Shown in pieces: positions 1 to 10,479 of a stretch of DNA of 25,639 nt. The first letter of the stretch is position 1; each line of letters starts with the position of its first letter. Made by a program: the position numbers and the translations under genes. The stretch comes from JBDIAR01 sp039812545 (GTDB taxonomy: Bacteria > Actinomycetota > Actinomycetes > Actinomycetales > Dermatophilaceae): assembly GCA_039812545.1 (NCBI GenBank), contig JBDIAR010000023.1:1-25639 (forward strand), read 5' to 3'. The notes beneath the pieces are model-generated. The model was given only the letters and a program-made list of their open reading frames with translations, searched no databases and was not told where the DNA came from.

Positions 1-125
1 GTCCGCGAAAAGGCCCGGCCCGGTTCTGGACAGGTCGCCATCGTCGTAACCTACGCGACGCCGGCGGGGCAGCACGCGATCTCGCCCTTCCGCGGCGGTC
101 GATCATGCGGCGATGAGGGTTGCGG
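1..125. other. Left-edge stretch with no supported gene
   Basis: These 125 bases lie downstream of the glycosyltransferase stop. A short open minus-strand frame could begin at a GTG at 73-75 and run off the left edge, and another at an ATG at 104-106, but both are too short and arginine-rich to support. No hairpin terminator with a T-run is visible. Confidence 0.4.
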
Positions 126-863
126 TCACGTCAGCGCCGGCGGACGTGGCTCCATGTTCCGCAGGTACTCGGCGAAACCGTGTGGAGTGCGGCCCTGGCG
201 ACGGCCGGAGGTCCGAACCTGCAACTGGGCGGTCGCCTCACCCGGGACACCGAGCGCGCGCAGAGCCGACGTCAGGGCCACGTCCTCGTGGGCTCCCAGC
301 GGCGGGAAGCCTCCGACGAGTCGGTATGCCGCCAAACTGAATCCGAGGTTGGCGCCGTGAATGTACTCGTGCCCGTCACGCAGCTCGTGGTGGGCATGCC
401 AGGCCCTTAACAGCTCCGGCGGCAGATCCTCGGGGTCCGGAAATACCGAGCCCACGACGAGTTGGGCTCCCCGAGCGGCAAGGTCGAGTTGCCCCGTGAG
501 CCAGTGCGTGGGAACGACCGAATCGGCGTCGGTATTGGCGACCCACACGACGTCCTCCGCGACAGCGGCCGACCGAAGTCTGCTGAACTCGACGCCGAGC
601 GCGCGGGCGCTTCCGACGTTGCCGGCCGAGACGGCGACGACGTCGACGTCGGGGTGCTCGCCGGCGATGAAGATGCTGGCGTCTGTGCACGAGTCGAGGA
701 CAACGGTGATGGAGCTTCGGACCTGCGGGTGATGCTCGCCGAGGTGGACGACCGAGCGTTGCACGGCACGCAGGCACCGGTCCAACAACGCCTCCTCGTT
801 GCGGGCGGGGATCACGACGTGCAGCCAGCGGTACCGGTGAGTCTGACCGGCGGGGCTGGTCAC
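126..863 (-). CDS. Glycosyltransferase family 2 protein (soluble)
   Basis: This 245-residue protein should transfer a sugar from a nucleotide-sugar donor in the cytoplasm. The GT-A signatures are in order: the opening strand VVIPARNEE (16-24), the metal-binding DAD (112-114), an HEDV motif (192-195) that supplies the likely catalytic acid pair, and RRQGR (221-225), which resembles the Q/R-x-R motif of processive family 2 enzymes. No membrane helix is seen. The GTG start is chosen because it overlaps the TGA of the upstream deacetylase/methyltransferase as GTGA; an in-frame extension upstream is open to 1151 but is arginine-rich and lies inside the neighbouring gene. It is the last gene of a four-gene operon with catalase, an acyl-CoA dehydrogenase-like protein and a deacetylase-methyltransferase. 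Donor and acceptor cannot be read from the sequence. Confidence 0.88.
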   Translation of the reverse strand: MTSPAGQTHRYRWLHVVIPARNEEALLDRCLRAVQRSVVHLGEHHPQVRSSITVVLDSCTDASIFIAGEHPDVDVVAVSAGNVGSARALGVEFSRLRSAAVAEDVVWVANTDADSVVPTHWLTGQLDLAARGAQLVVGSVFPDPEDLPPELLRAWHAHHELRDGHEYIHGANLGFSLAAYRLVGGFPPLGAHEDVALTSALRALGVPGEATAQLQVRTSGRRQGRTPHGFAEYLRNMEPRPPALT

Positions 864-2212
864 GGGGGCCCCGGGCTCGCCGTGCCTCGCTGCGACAGGA
901 CCTGCAGCAGGAATTGGGACTCCTCGTGGGTGACGACGACTGGGAGCCCCAACCCGGCGACCAGCCGCTGATGCACGACGTCGCCGTTCAGCGGCCAACC
1001 GATCGGCTGTGGCCGCCAGTGGCACAGCACGACCGTCCCACCGGGGTCGAGCGACGCCTGGATCCGCGCGGTCAATGCGTCGAGTTGGGCCGGGCTGAGG
1101 AAGTAGCCGAGCTCGGAGACGACGACGAGATCGAAGGTGCCCGAGGGCCACTGGTCGGGCACGCGCAACTGGTGGACCTCCACCGCCTGGAGATGGTCAA
1201 GTCGGCGACGGGCGGCGGCGACGGCGGTCGGCGAGGCGTCAACGGCGACGACTTGCTCACAGCGGGTGGCCAATTGCCCGGTCAGCACCCCGATCGAGCA
1301 ACCCACCTCGACGGCACGCCGGTACCCCTCCCCCGGTAGGGAGGCCAACGAAATGGCCGACTTGCGTCGCTCGTACCAGCTCCGCTCCACCTGCCAGGGA
1401 TCCGAGTGCGCGGCATGGAGAGCATCGAGAGCATCGTCAACGGCGGGAGCACCGTGGACATACACCTCGTAATCCCGATGGAAATGGCGGAGCATGTCGG
1501 CGCTGACGATCGCCTCGTCACCGGGAGCCGGCGAGAGATCGGCGAGTTGACTGGCGTGACTGGCGATCGCCCGCACTTTGCGAGCCCTCGCCTCCGACCC
1601 CAAGCCGACCGTATGCCAGGTCGTGGGCGGGGCAAGGTCCTCGCGAGTTCCCCAGTGCCACAGCCAGATCGGGTACTCCCAGAGAACGGCGTCGGTGCGA
1701 TGGGCGGCGGTTGCCGCGGCTCGTCCGGCCACCTCGTGATCGCTGTGACCGTCGTGTCGCCACGGAGCGAGGAGGAGCGTATGCCGGCCGTGTAGCCCGA
1801 CCTGCGCCACCACCGCCGCCACGAGCTCCTCTTCGTGCTGGGCCAGTCGACCGTCGGGTAGCCCGAGGACGTCGACGGTGGCGGCCGGCGCAAGGATCGA
1901 TGTGGCCGTTGCGAGTTCGGCTCGTCGACGGTCCGCGAGACGTGCCGGGTCGTGGCTCGGCGACGAGGCGTGAGACGCCTCCCCCGCCGTGGCGACGACG
2001 AAGCGCACGGTCAGCCCCGCGTCGTGACATTGCGCGACGAGACCGCCGGCACCCAGGGCTTCGTCGTCCGGGTGCGCGGCGACGACGACCACGTCCGTGC
2101 AGCCGAACGGCAACACGTCGGCAAGTCGTACCGCAGGTGACTGCTCGGCCAGCCATGGGTCCCAATGACTTTCGTCCGTACCTGAATCTCGGTGGTCGAA
2201 ATCGGGAGTCAC
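860..2212 (-). CDS. PIG-L family deacetylase fused to NodS-like SAM methyltransferase
   Basis: This is a two-domain protein of about 450 residues. The N-terminal half is a zinc-dependent LmbE/PIG-L N-deacetylase, with AHPDDE (46-51) and a second metal site in WRHDGHSDHE (151-160); this family removes acetyl groups from GlcNAc-type sugars. The C-terminal half (about 270-445) is a class I methyltransferase with motif I VEVGCSIG (301-308) and an acidic D at the end of the next strand (VVAVDAS), closest in style to NodS. The start is ambiguous among three GTG codons at 2221, 2215 and 2212. I chose 2212 because it gives a GTGA overlap with the upstream stop, as at the other two junctions of the operon, and a GGGG lies 8 nt upstream. 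The fusion implies that one sugar is deacetylated and then methylated. The substrate is unknown. Confidence 0.88.
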   Translation of the reverse strand: MTPDFDHRDSGTDESHWDPWLAEQSPAVRLADVLPFGCTDVVVVAAHPDDEALGAGGLVAQCHDAGLTVRFVVATAGEASHASSPSHDPARLADRRRAELATATSILAPAATVDVLGLPDGRLAQHEEELVAAVVAQVGLHGRHTLLLAPWRHDGHSDHEVAGRAAATAAHRTDAVLWEYPIWLWHWGTREDLAPPTTWHTVGLGSEARARKVRAIASHASQLADLSPAPGDEAIVSADMLRHFHRDYEVYVHGAPAVDDALDALHAAHSDPWQVERSWYERRKSAISLASLPGEGYRRAVEVGCSIGVLTGQLATRCEQVVAVDASPTAVAAARRRLDHLQAVEVHQLRVPDQWPSGTFDLVVVSELGYFLSPAQLDALTARIQASLDPGGTVVLCHWRPQPIGWPLNGDVVHQRLVAGLGLPVVVTHEESQFLLQVLSQRGTASPGPP

Positions 2213-3317
2213 CACGGCCACCCCGGGCCGCGGGATGGCTGGGACGCGAGGCGGCTCAGAACGTGGTCACCGAGAACGGCGAGATCGCGCTCGGCGTGCC
2301 ATTGGCGGACGTAGACCTGCAGATCGGCGACCCGGCGGCTGTGATCCGCCTCCAGCGTCAACGGCGCCGGCCCGGTCGCGTGTCCCACGTGATGCAGGAC
2401 GTTCTCGCAGACCCCCGCCACCGTCGATCTGACCAGGACCGCCAGACCCGCGGGGTCCGACACGGCGTGTCCATCGATGGCCGCGGCTGCGGCGGCCAGG
2501 GCGCGGCGGGCGGACTGGAGATCGCGATCCACGGCGCCGAGGTGGACGCGCGCCACCTGATCGGGAGGCCGCGTCGTGCTGACGTCCAGCAGCCGACGAG
2601 CCACGGCGCACGCCGCCCCGAACCACACCGCCGCGACCCCGATACCACCCCAGGCGAACCCCGGCCGCCGCAGGTACCAGCCCGGCGGTCCGATAGCGGT
2701 GGCCGGGACGTCGACGAGGTCGATCGGTCCGCTGACCACGCTCGTCAATCCCCTTGCAGGCCAAGGCTGGTCGACGACTCGAACGCCGGGGTGCCGCAGG
2801 TCGACGGCAAAGAGTGCCCGGTCGCCGTTCTCCAGCCAGGCGGTGATCAGCGCGGAATCGATGAGTCCGGCCAGGGAGCACCACGGCTTCCGACCGCTGA
2901 GCACCCATTGACCCGCCTGCCGACGGGCCTCCAGTCGAACGCCGGGACCCTCGGCGGCATACACGCCCCACGTGCCGCCCGACCCGGAGGGCACCGCCGC
3001 ACCCTCGGGAAGCACCCCATCTGCGCGCGCCTCGGCCAGGATGGCCAAGGCGTCCAGATGGGGCTCGACCACGCGAGCCGCGGTCAGGTCCGCCGCCCCG
3101 AGGCTCGCCAGCGCCGACCACAATCGAGCGGTCTGACCAGAACCGGGTACCGGAAGGTCGGCGACGAGCGGCACGATCGCGAGCGCCGCTTTCGCGGCTC
3201 CGGCGACGCGGGCCGCGCTCTCCCCCAGCCGGACCAGCGTGGACTCCCACTCGGGGTCCGGGCCGAGGTCGACGACGCAGCTGTTGGCCGTCGCGTCGTC
3301 GCCTCGGCGCGGTCCGC

Positions 3318-3321
<4 letters not shown>
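2209..3321 (-). CDS. Acyl-CoA dehydrogenase family protein
   Basis: This 370-residue protein has the fold signature of FAD-dependent acyl-CoA dehydrogenases: a helical N-terminal region, the middle beta domain with GQWVLSGRKPWCS (137-149) followed by ALITAWL, and a helical C-terminal half from about 220. The usual catalytic glutamate could not be placed with confidence, so it may be a divergent member that acts on an unusual thioester or not as a dehydrogenase. It starts with GTG, overlapping the catalase TGA as GTGA, and its own TGA overlaps the next start. In the operon it would supply an acyl-modification step for a sugar product built by the two downstream genes; this role is inferred from context only. 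Confidence 0.82.
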
Positions 3322-5414
<2,093 letters not shown>

Positions 5415-5713
5415 GGTGATGCCTTCCGCCTGGGTATCGGCCGAGTGCTGGTATGCGTGTTCGGCGGGGAGTCGCGTCGGCGCTCCTTCCAGGACGTTAC
5501 GTCATCACGACGACGAGAGAGGGGCCCCAGAGGTCTGGAACGCGATGGGATTCACCGACCGCGCCGCGGAAGCTACAAGAGTTGTCAAAGATTCCCCCAG
5601 GACCCGGAATTGCCTGGTCACAGCGAGACGAAAAGCACGTCGAATTGTCATCGGATCTGCGATGTGCGGTCCAGACGCCCAGCACGTCGCCAACGAACGG
5701 AAGGGGAAATCTC
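5415..5713. promoter_or_regulatory. Divergent intergenic region, katE / two-helix membrane protein
   Basis: This is about 300 bp between katE (minus) and the first small membrane protein (plus). It holds the katE Shine-Dalgarno (5422-5427), a perfect 5-1-5 palindrome GACGTTACGTC at 5493-5503, and on the plus strand a TTGTCA at 5582-5587 that begins a 40-nt block repeated ahead of the second membrane protein. A plus-strand ribosome-binding stretch AAGGGGA lies at 5701-5707. No convincing paired -35/-10 set was found for katE. Confidence 0.45.
5582..5621 (+). repeat. Upstream block duplicated with the membrane-protein genes (copy 1)
   Basis: This 40-nt stretch runs from TTGTCA through AGATTCCCCCAGGACCCGG to CTGGTCAC. 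It aligns with 5981-6021 ahead of the downstream paralogue, which runs from TTCACA through AGATCTTTCCAAGACTCGG to CTGGTCAC. The duplication therefore covered the promoter region as well as the coding sequence, and the retained similarity suggests a shared control signal. Confidence 0.55.
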
Positions 5714-5956
5714 ATGGTCGGCCCCAACCCGGAACTCCCGGCGTTTCCCCGGCACGCACCTGGCTGTGCCGGCGTCCCCGTCCTCTTGGTCCCGGTCACG
5801 CTGATCGTCTTCGCGGTCGCGGTGGCCTGGGCGGTGTCCATGGGCGGTTCGTCGCTGGGTTGGCTCCTCCTTCCGCTGTGCCTCGGCCCGGCTCTGATCT
5901 ATTACGGCCGGTGGGTGCACGGCCACGTGGGTCGAGTCGGCGCGGTCCTGCGCTGA
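5714..5956 (+). CDS. Small two-helix membrane protein, paralogue 1
   Basis: This is an 80-residue protein of unknown function. The N-terminus is short and proline-rich; then come helix 1 (about residues 18-42, GVPVLLVPVTLIVFAVAVAW) and helix 2 (about 46-67, LGWLLLPLCLGPALIYYG), with a short basic tail. The ATG at 5714 is chosen because AAGGGGA lies 6 nt upstream; the same frame is open further upstream but has no membrane character there. Residues from GCAG through the second helix match the next gene nearly position for position, so the pair is a tandem duplication. The family was not recognised. It lies divergent from katE, which might hint at a stress role, but nothing in the sequence proves that. 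Confidence 0.72.
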   Translation: MVGPNPELPAFPRHAPGCAGVPVLLVPVTLIVFAVAVAWAVSMGGSSLGWLLLPLCLGPALIYYGRWVHGHVGRVGAVLR

Positions 5957-5980
5957 GCCCTTCTGGGCCGGGACAAGAGC

Positions 5981-6021
5981 TTCACAAGATCTTTCCAAGA
6001 CTCGGTCGATCCTCTGGTCAC
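5981..6021 (+). repeat. Upstream block duplicated with the membrane-protein genes (copy 2)
   Basis: This is the partner of 5582-5621, starting at TTCACA and ending with the same CTGGTCAC. It sits about 70 bp before the start of paralogue 2, where copy 1 sits about 93 bp before paralogue 1. Confidence 0.55.
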
Positions 6022-6089
6022 GCGTGCCCCGGTCGCGGTGAACTGGTCGGCGACGCAGTGAAAACGCATGCAACGACGGGAGTCCTCAG

Positions 6090-6389
6090 ATGCCACGGCG
6101 GGGAGCGACCGGCCCGGTGCCGCCGGGGCCTCACCGGGCCACGGGATGCGCCGGGCTGCCGCTGTGCCTCGTGCCGCTGGCCGTTGGGATCTTCGCCGTG
6201 GCACTGGCCTGGGCTCTTCAACTCGGCGGGCACACCGTGGGTTGGCTCCTCGTCCCGCTCATCTGGCTTCCCGTTGCGGTCCTGTACCGACGCTGGATGA
6301 CCGAGCCGTCGGGCTCGGCCCTCCAGGACGCCGCAGAGTCCCCGTCGGAGGCGTCCGGCGAGGACGCCGCGGATCCCATCAGATATTGA
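6090..6389 (+). CDS. Small two-helix membrane protein, paralogue 2
   Basis: This 99-residue membrane protein is clearly related to the gene at 5714: GCAGLPLCLVPLAVGIFAVA and the second helix HTVGWLLVPLIWLPVAVLYR follow the same pattern as paralogue 1. It carries an extra acidic, serine-rich tail of about 30 residues (EPSGSALQDAAESPSEASGE) that paralogue 1 lacks. A GGGAG Shine-Dalgarno lies 7 nt before the ATG. The last 11 bases overlap the end of the convergent lpdA gene. Function unknown; both copies look intact. Confidence 0.75.
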   Translation: MPRRGATGPVPPGPHRATGCAGLPLCLVPLAVGIFAVALAWALQLGGHTVGWLLVPLIWLPVAVLYRRWMTEPSGSALQDAAESPSEASGEDAADPIRY

Positions 6390-7770
6390 TCATGTGTCCG
6401 GCGATGCCGTGCAGGGCCTCCTTGACCGCCTCGCCCAGCGTCGGGTGCGCGAACACCACGCGCGACAACTCGTGCGCCGTCAGGTCCCACGTCTGGGCGG
6501 CGTTGATGACGGGCAACAACTCGGTGACGTCCGGACCGATCATGTGAGCTCCCAGCAGTTCGCCGGTCGCGGCATCCGCCACGATCTTGACGAACCCGAC
6601 CGCATCACCCAAACCCTGGGCCTTCCCGTTGGCCTGGAACGGGAACTTCGCGGTCTTGACCTCGAATCCGGCATCCTTGGCCTGCGCCTCGGACATCCCC
6701 ATCGACCCGATCTGCGGGCTGCAATACGTGGCACGCGGGATGAAGGTGTAGTCGATCTCCATCGTCTCCGCACCGGCGATCGTCTCGGCCGCCACGATCC
6801 CCATCGCCTCGGCCACGTGCGCGAGCATCATCTTCGCGGTGACGTCCCCGATGGCATACACGCCGGGCACATTGGTGCGGCAGCGGCCGTCGACGGCGAT
6901 GGCGCCGCGCGGGGTGAGTTCGACGCCGAGCGACTCCAACCCGAAACCCTCCGTCCGCGGCGCGAACCCGATCGCTGACAGCAACCGGTCCGCCTCCAAC
7001 ACCTGCTGGCCCTTGGCCGAGGAAACGGTGACCTTGACGCCGGAGCCGGTGTCCTCGACGGACTCGACCTTGGTGCCCGTCAGGACCTTGACCCCGAGCT
7101 TCTTGTAGGCCCGGGCGAGTTCCTTGGACACCTCCTCGTCCTCGGTCGGGACCATCCGGTCGAGGAACTCGACGATCGTCACGTCGACGCCGAAGTTCTT
7201 CATGACGTAGGCGAATTCGACGCCGATGGCGCCGGAGCCGGCGATGATGATCGAGCCCGGCAGGTTGGGGTCGAGGATCTGCTCCTCGTAGGTGACGACG
7301 TTCGCGCTGACCTGGACGCCGGGCAGCATACGGGTCACCGAACCGGTGGCGATGATGAGGTTGTCGAAGGTCAGGTCCCGCGTGCCGCCGTCGTCCGCGG
7401 TGACGGTCATCGACGTCGGCGAGGTCAGCGTGCCCCAGCCGTCGATCTCGGTGATGCCGTTCTTCTTCATCAGGAAGTGGACGCCCTTGACGATGCCCGC
7501 GGAGACGGCGCGGCTGCGTTCGTGGGTCGGCCCGTACGACATCGTGGCGTCGCCCTCGATGCCGAACTTCTTCTTCTCGTGCGTGAGGGTGTGCGCGAGT
7601 TCGGCGTTCTTCAGCAGGGCCTTGCTCGGGATGCACCCGACGTTCAGGCATACCCCGCCCCAGTACTTCTTCTCGACCACAGCGGCCTTCAGGCCGAGCT
7701 GGGAGGCGCGGATCGCGGCGACGTACCCACCGGGGCCGGCACCAAGGACAACGACGTCGAAATCAGCCAT
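6379..7770 (-). CDS. lpdA: Dihydrolipoyl dehydrogenase (E3)
   Basis: The 463-residue flavoprotein reoxidises dihydrolipoamide of the pyruvate and 2-oxoglutarate dehydrogenase complexes with NAD+. The FAD-binding GAGPGG (10-15) is followed by the redox-active disulfide CLNVGC (Cys41, Cys46) in GGVCLNVGCIPSK. A second dinucleotide site IIAGSGAIGVEFA lies near 200, and the C-terminal interface carries the catalytic His-Glu pair in FAHPTLGEAVKE. The length is typical for the family. The ATG at 7770 has no Shine-Dalgarno; instead a TAGTCT box sits 6 nt upstream, so the transcript is probably leaderless. The E2 and E1 genes are not in the window. Its 3' end overlaps the convergent small membrane-protein gene by 11 bp. 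Confidence 0.97.
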   Translation of the reverse strand: MADFDVVVLGAGPGGYVAAIRASQLGLKAAVVEKKYWGGVCLNVGCIPSKALLKNAELAHTLTHEKKKFGIEGDATMSYGPTHERSRAVSAGIVKGVHFLMKKNGITEIDGWGTLTSPTSMTVTADDGGTRDLTFDNLIIATGSVTRMLPGVQVSANVVTYEEQILDPNLPGSIIIAGSGAIGVEFAYVMKNFGVDVTIVEFLDRMVPTEDEEVSKELARAYKKLGVKVLTGTKVESVEDTGSGVKVTVSSAKGQQVLEADRLLSAIGFAPRTEGFGLESLGVELTPRGAIAVDGRCRTNVPGVYAIGDVTAKMMLAHVAEAMGIVAAETIAGAETMEIDYTFIPRATYCSPQIGSMGMSEAQAKDAGFEVKTAKFPFQANGKAQGLGDAVGFVKIVADAATGELLGAHMIGPDVTELLPVINAAQTWDLTAHELSRVVFAHPTLGEAVKEALHGIAGHMINI

Positions 7771-7776
7771 GGCCCA

Positions 7777-7782
7777 AGACTA
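7777..7782 (-). promoter_or_regulatory. -10 box of a probable leaderless lpdA promoter
   Basis: On the minus strand TAGTCT fits the actinobacterial TANNNT -10 pattern and ends 6 nt before the lpdA ATG, placing the transcript start at or next to the start codon. No good -35 is present at 16-18 bp. Confidence 0.5.
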
Positions 7783-7800
7783 GAGGGCCGACCATGCCAG

Positions 7801-7830
7801 GGGGTATGCCGGGGTATGCCGGGGTATGCC
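7801..7830 (+). repeat. Three tandem copies of GGGGTATGCC
   Basis: The 10-bp unit GGGGTATGCC is repeated three times without gaps between the divergent lpdA and cstA starts. Each unit contains the heptamer GTATGCC that is dispersed across the whole window. A 10-bp period is close to one helical turn, so a bound protein would see all three copies on one face. Confidence 0.9.
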
Positions 7831-7932
7831 GGTCGCCGGGTTCTCGTCGACGAACCCCCGCAGATCCCTTCCGTTACGTCACGGTCGGGCAACCGGGCGG
7901 CCCGGCAACGCCCGAACGTCGTTGCCACGGGC

Positions 7933-7938
7933 TAGCTT
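7933..7938 (+). promoter_or_regulatory. -10 box of a probable leaderless cstA promoter
   Basis: TAGCTT fits TANNNT and is followed by 7 nt and then the cstA ATG. No Shine-Dalgarno precedes that ATG, so initiation on a leaderless mRNA is likely. No clear -35 was found. Confidence 0.5.
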
Positions 7939-7945
7939 GTGCCCC

Positions 7946-10234
7946 ATGAGCACACCGACGCAGATACGCAAGATCTCGACGGATCCCGACCGGCCACCCG
8001 TTGCCGTCGAGGAGCCACCGAACTGGTCCGGGCCCAACAAGGCGATCTTCGCCGCGATCGCGGTTCTCGGCGCCGTCGCCTGGGTGATGATCGCCGTCCT
8101 GCGCGGTGAACAGGTCAGTGCTGTGTGGTTCGTCTTCGCGGCCGTCTGCACGTATGTCATCGCGTTCCGGTTCTATGCGCGGCTCATCGAGTACAAGGTC
8201 CTCCAACCTCGGGACACCCGGGCCACGCCGGCCGAGCAGTTCGAGAACGGCCGGGACTTCATGCCCACCGACCGGCGGATCCTCTACGGCCACCACTTCG
8301 CCGCCATCGCCGGCGCCGGCCCGTTGGTCGGCCCGGTTCTGGCGGCCCAGATGGGGTACCTGCCGGGCACGATCTGGATCATCGTCGGCGTCGTGCTCGC
8401 CGGTGCCGTCCAGGACTACATGGTCATGCACCTGTCGATCCGCCGGCACGGCCGCTCGCTCGGTCAGATGGCTCGCGACGAGTTGGGCACGATCGGCGGC
8501 TGGGCCGCCATCGTCGGCGTGCTGTCGATCATGATCATCCTGCTCGCCGTGCTGTGCATCGTCGTCATCAATGCGCTGGCGGAGAGCCCGTGGGGCGTGT
8601 TCTCGATCGCGATGACCATCCCGATCGCGTTGTTCATGGGGGTGTACCTGCGGTTCCTGCGGCCGGGGCGGGTCACTGAGGTCTCACTCATCGGGTGCGC
8701 GCTGCTGGTGTTCGCGATCGTCGCGGGACGGTGGGTCGCCGAGAGCCCGAGCCTGGCCCAGACCTTCACTTTGAGCAAGGTTCAGCTGGCCTGGTGCCTG
8801 ATCATCTACGGCTTCTGCGCGGCGATCCTGCCGGTATGGCTGCTGCTGGCCCCGCGCGACTACCTGTCCACCTTCATGAAGGTCGGCACGATCGTGCTGC
8901 TCGCGGTCGGCATACTCGTCGCGCGCCCGGTGGTGCAGATGCCGGCGGTCACGCAATTCGCGAGCAACGGCAAGGGCCCGGCCTTCGCCGGGTCGCTCTT
9001 CCCGTTCCTGTTCATCACCATTGCCTGCGGCGCACTGTCCGGCTTCCACTCGCTGATCTCCTCCGGCACCACGCCGAAGCTCATCGAGAAGGAGAGCCAG
9101 GCCCGGATGATGGGCTACGGCGGCATGCTGATGGAGTCCTTCGTCGCGATCATGGCGATGGTCGCGGCCGTCTCCATCGACCAGCACCTCTACTTCGCGA
9201 TGAACGCCCCGGGCGCGCTGACCGGGTATGCCCCCAATATCGACCCGGCCAAGGTCGCGGAGACCGCGGCGACCTACACCAACGGACTGGGCCTGACCGC
9301 GCCGGGCGGCGCACCCCTCCCGCCGGTGGACGCCAAGACGCTCCTCCAGGCCGGGGCGGATGTCGGCGAGAAGACGATCATCTCCCGAACCGGCGGCGCT
9401 CCGACGCTGGCGGTCGGGATGGCCGAGATCATGCACGGCGTGTTCGGCGGCCCTACCTGGAAGTCGTTCTGGTACCACTTCGCGGTGATGTTCGAGGCGC
9501 TGTTCATCCTCACCACCGTCGACGCCGGCACCCGCGTCGCGCGGTTCATGTTCTCCGACGCCATCGGCAACTTCAAGGGCCTGAAGAAGTTCAAGGACCC
9601 GTCCTGGTGGCCGGGCGCCTGGCTGTGCACCGCCATCGTCGTGGGCGCCTGGGGCTACTTCGTCGTCATGGGCGTCACCGACCCGCAGGGCGGCATCAAC
9701 ACGCTGTACCCGCTGTTCGGGATCGCCAACCAGCTGCTGGCCGCCATCGCCCTCACCGTCGTCTTCGTCGTCCTCGTCAAGCAGGGCAAGACGAAATGGG
9801 TCTGGATCCCCGGCATACCTCTGGTCTGGGATCTCGCCGTCACGCTGACGGCGTCCTGGCAGAAGATCTTCTCCTCGGTCCCGGCGATCGGCTACTTCTC
9901 GAACCACAGCAAGTACGCCGACGGGGTCGCCGCCGGGAAGGTCATCGCGCCGGCCAAGACGATGGGCGAGATGAACGACATCGTTCGCAACACGATGATC
10001 CAGGGGATCTTGTCGATCGTGTTCGCGTTGCTCGTCGTCGTGGTCGTCCTCGTGGCGATCGCGGTGTGCGTCAAGGCGGTCCGGGCCGGCGGGCTGCCCA
10101 CGACGGAGGAACCCGATGTCCCGTCGCGGATCTTCGCGCCGAAGTCCTTCATCGCCACGCCCGCCGAACGCGAAGTCCTCGCCGAGTGGCAGGAGGCCGG
10201 GCTCGATCCCACTCCCGTCGGGGCGCATCACTAG
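7946..10234 (+). CDS. cstA: Carbon starvation protein CstA-family transporter
   Basis: This 762-residue polytopic inner-membrane protein belongs to the CstA/BtsT family, known for peptide and pyruvate uptake. The family signature is very clear: ATPAEQFENGRDFMPTDRR (93-111) and HHFAAIAGAGPLVGPVLAAQ (117-136), then many hydrophobic segments up to a charged C-terminal tail from about 715. It is longer than E. coli CstA (about 700). A periplasmic-looking loop near 430-500 is rich in Ala, Thr and Gly. The ATG at 7946 is preferred over an open upstream frame because residues before it are basic and uninformative, and because a TAGCTT -10 box sits 7 nt upstream. The next gene is its usual small partner, YbdD/YjiX-like, 14 nt downstream. 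Confidence 0.95.
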   Translation: MSTPTQIRKISTDPDRPPVAVEEPPNWSGPNKAIFAAIAVLGAVAWVMIAVLRGEQVSAVWFVFAAVCTYVIAFRFYARLIEYKVLQPRDTRATPAEQFENGRDFMPTDRRILYGHHFAAIAGAGPLVGPVLAAQMGYLPGTIWIIVGVVLAGAVQDYMVMHLSIRRHGRSLGQMARDELGTIGGWAAIVGVLSIMIILLAVLCIVVINALAESPWGVFSIAMTIPIALFMGVYLRFLRPGRVTEVSLIGCALLVFAIVAGRWVAESPSLAQTFTLSKVQLAWCLIIYGFCAAILPVWLLLAPRDYLSTFMKVGTIVLLAVGILVARPVVQMPAVTQFASNGKGPAFAGSLFPFLFITIACGALSGFHSLISSGTTPKLIEKESQARMMGYGGMLMESFVAIMAMVAAVSIDQHLYFAMNAPGALTGYAPNIDPAKVAETAATYTNGLGLTAPGGAPLPPVDAKTLLQAGADVGEKTIISRTGGAPTLAVGMAEIMHGVFGGPTWKSFWYHFAVMFEALFILTTVDAGTRVARFMFSDAIGNFKGLKKFKDPSWWPGAWLCTAIVVGAWGYFVVMGVTDPQGGINTLYPLFGIANQLLAAIALTVVFVVLVKQGKTKWVWIPGIPLVWDLAVTLTASWQKIFSSVPAIGYFSNHSKYADGVAAGKVIAPAKTMGEMNDIVRNTMIQGILSIVFALLVVVVVLVAIAVCVKAVRAGGLPTTEEPDVPSRIFAPKSFIATPAEREVLAEWQEAGLDPTPVGAHH

Positions 10235-10248
10235 CGCATGATGAGACG

Positions 10249-10476
10249 GTGACCAACCCTGGTATGCCGTGGACCGGCCGGCTGCGCACCGCGGCCGGCC
10301 GTGTCGGTCGGTCCGTGCGGTGGTATGTGCGCGGGGTCGTTCAGGAGGATGCGTACGAGCGCTACCTCGAGCATCTCGGTCGGGTCCACCCCGGCGCCGA
10401 GCCACAGTCGCGCAAGCAGTTCTGGAAGGACCGGATCGACGCCCGGGACGCGAACCCGACCAGCCGCTGCTGCTGA
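10249..10476 (+). CDS. YbdD/YjiX family small protein
   Basis: This 75-residue soluble protein carries the family pattern YERYLEHLGRVHPG followed by FWKDRIDAR (34-66). These small proteins are encoded directly after CstA/BtsT transporters and are needed for their function in enterobacteria. The C-terminus ends in SRCC, two adjacent cysteines. I chose the GTG at 10249, 14 nt after the cstA stop; an ATG at 10264 is an alternative and would remove five residues. It is almost certainly co-transcribed with cstA. Confidence 0.85.
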   Translation: MTNPGMPWTGRLRTAAGRVGRSVRWYVRGVVQEDAYERYLEHLGRVHPGAEPQSRKQFWKDRIDARDANPTSRCC

Positions 10477-10479
10477 ACC

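Noticed and set aside
1..106. Possible minus-strand gene running off the left edge from ATG 104-106 or GTG 73-75
   Set aside because: Only 25-35 codons are visible, the composition is arginine-rich like a shadow frame, and no ribosome-binding site precedes either start.
7801..7830. The 3x GGGGTATGCC array as a CRISPR or iteron-type replication origin
   Set aside because: The units are contiguous 10-mers without spacers, and there are no cas, rep or AT-rich unwinding elements nearby.
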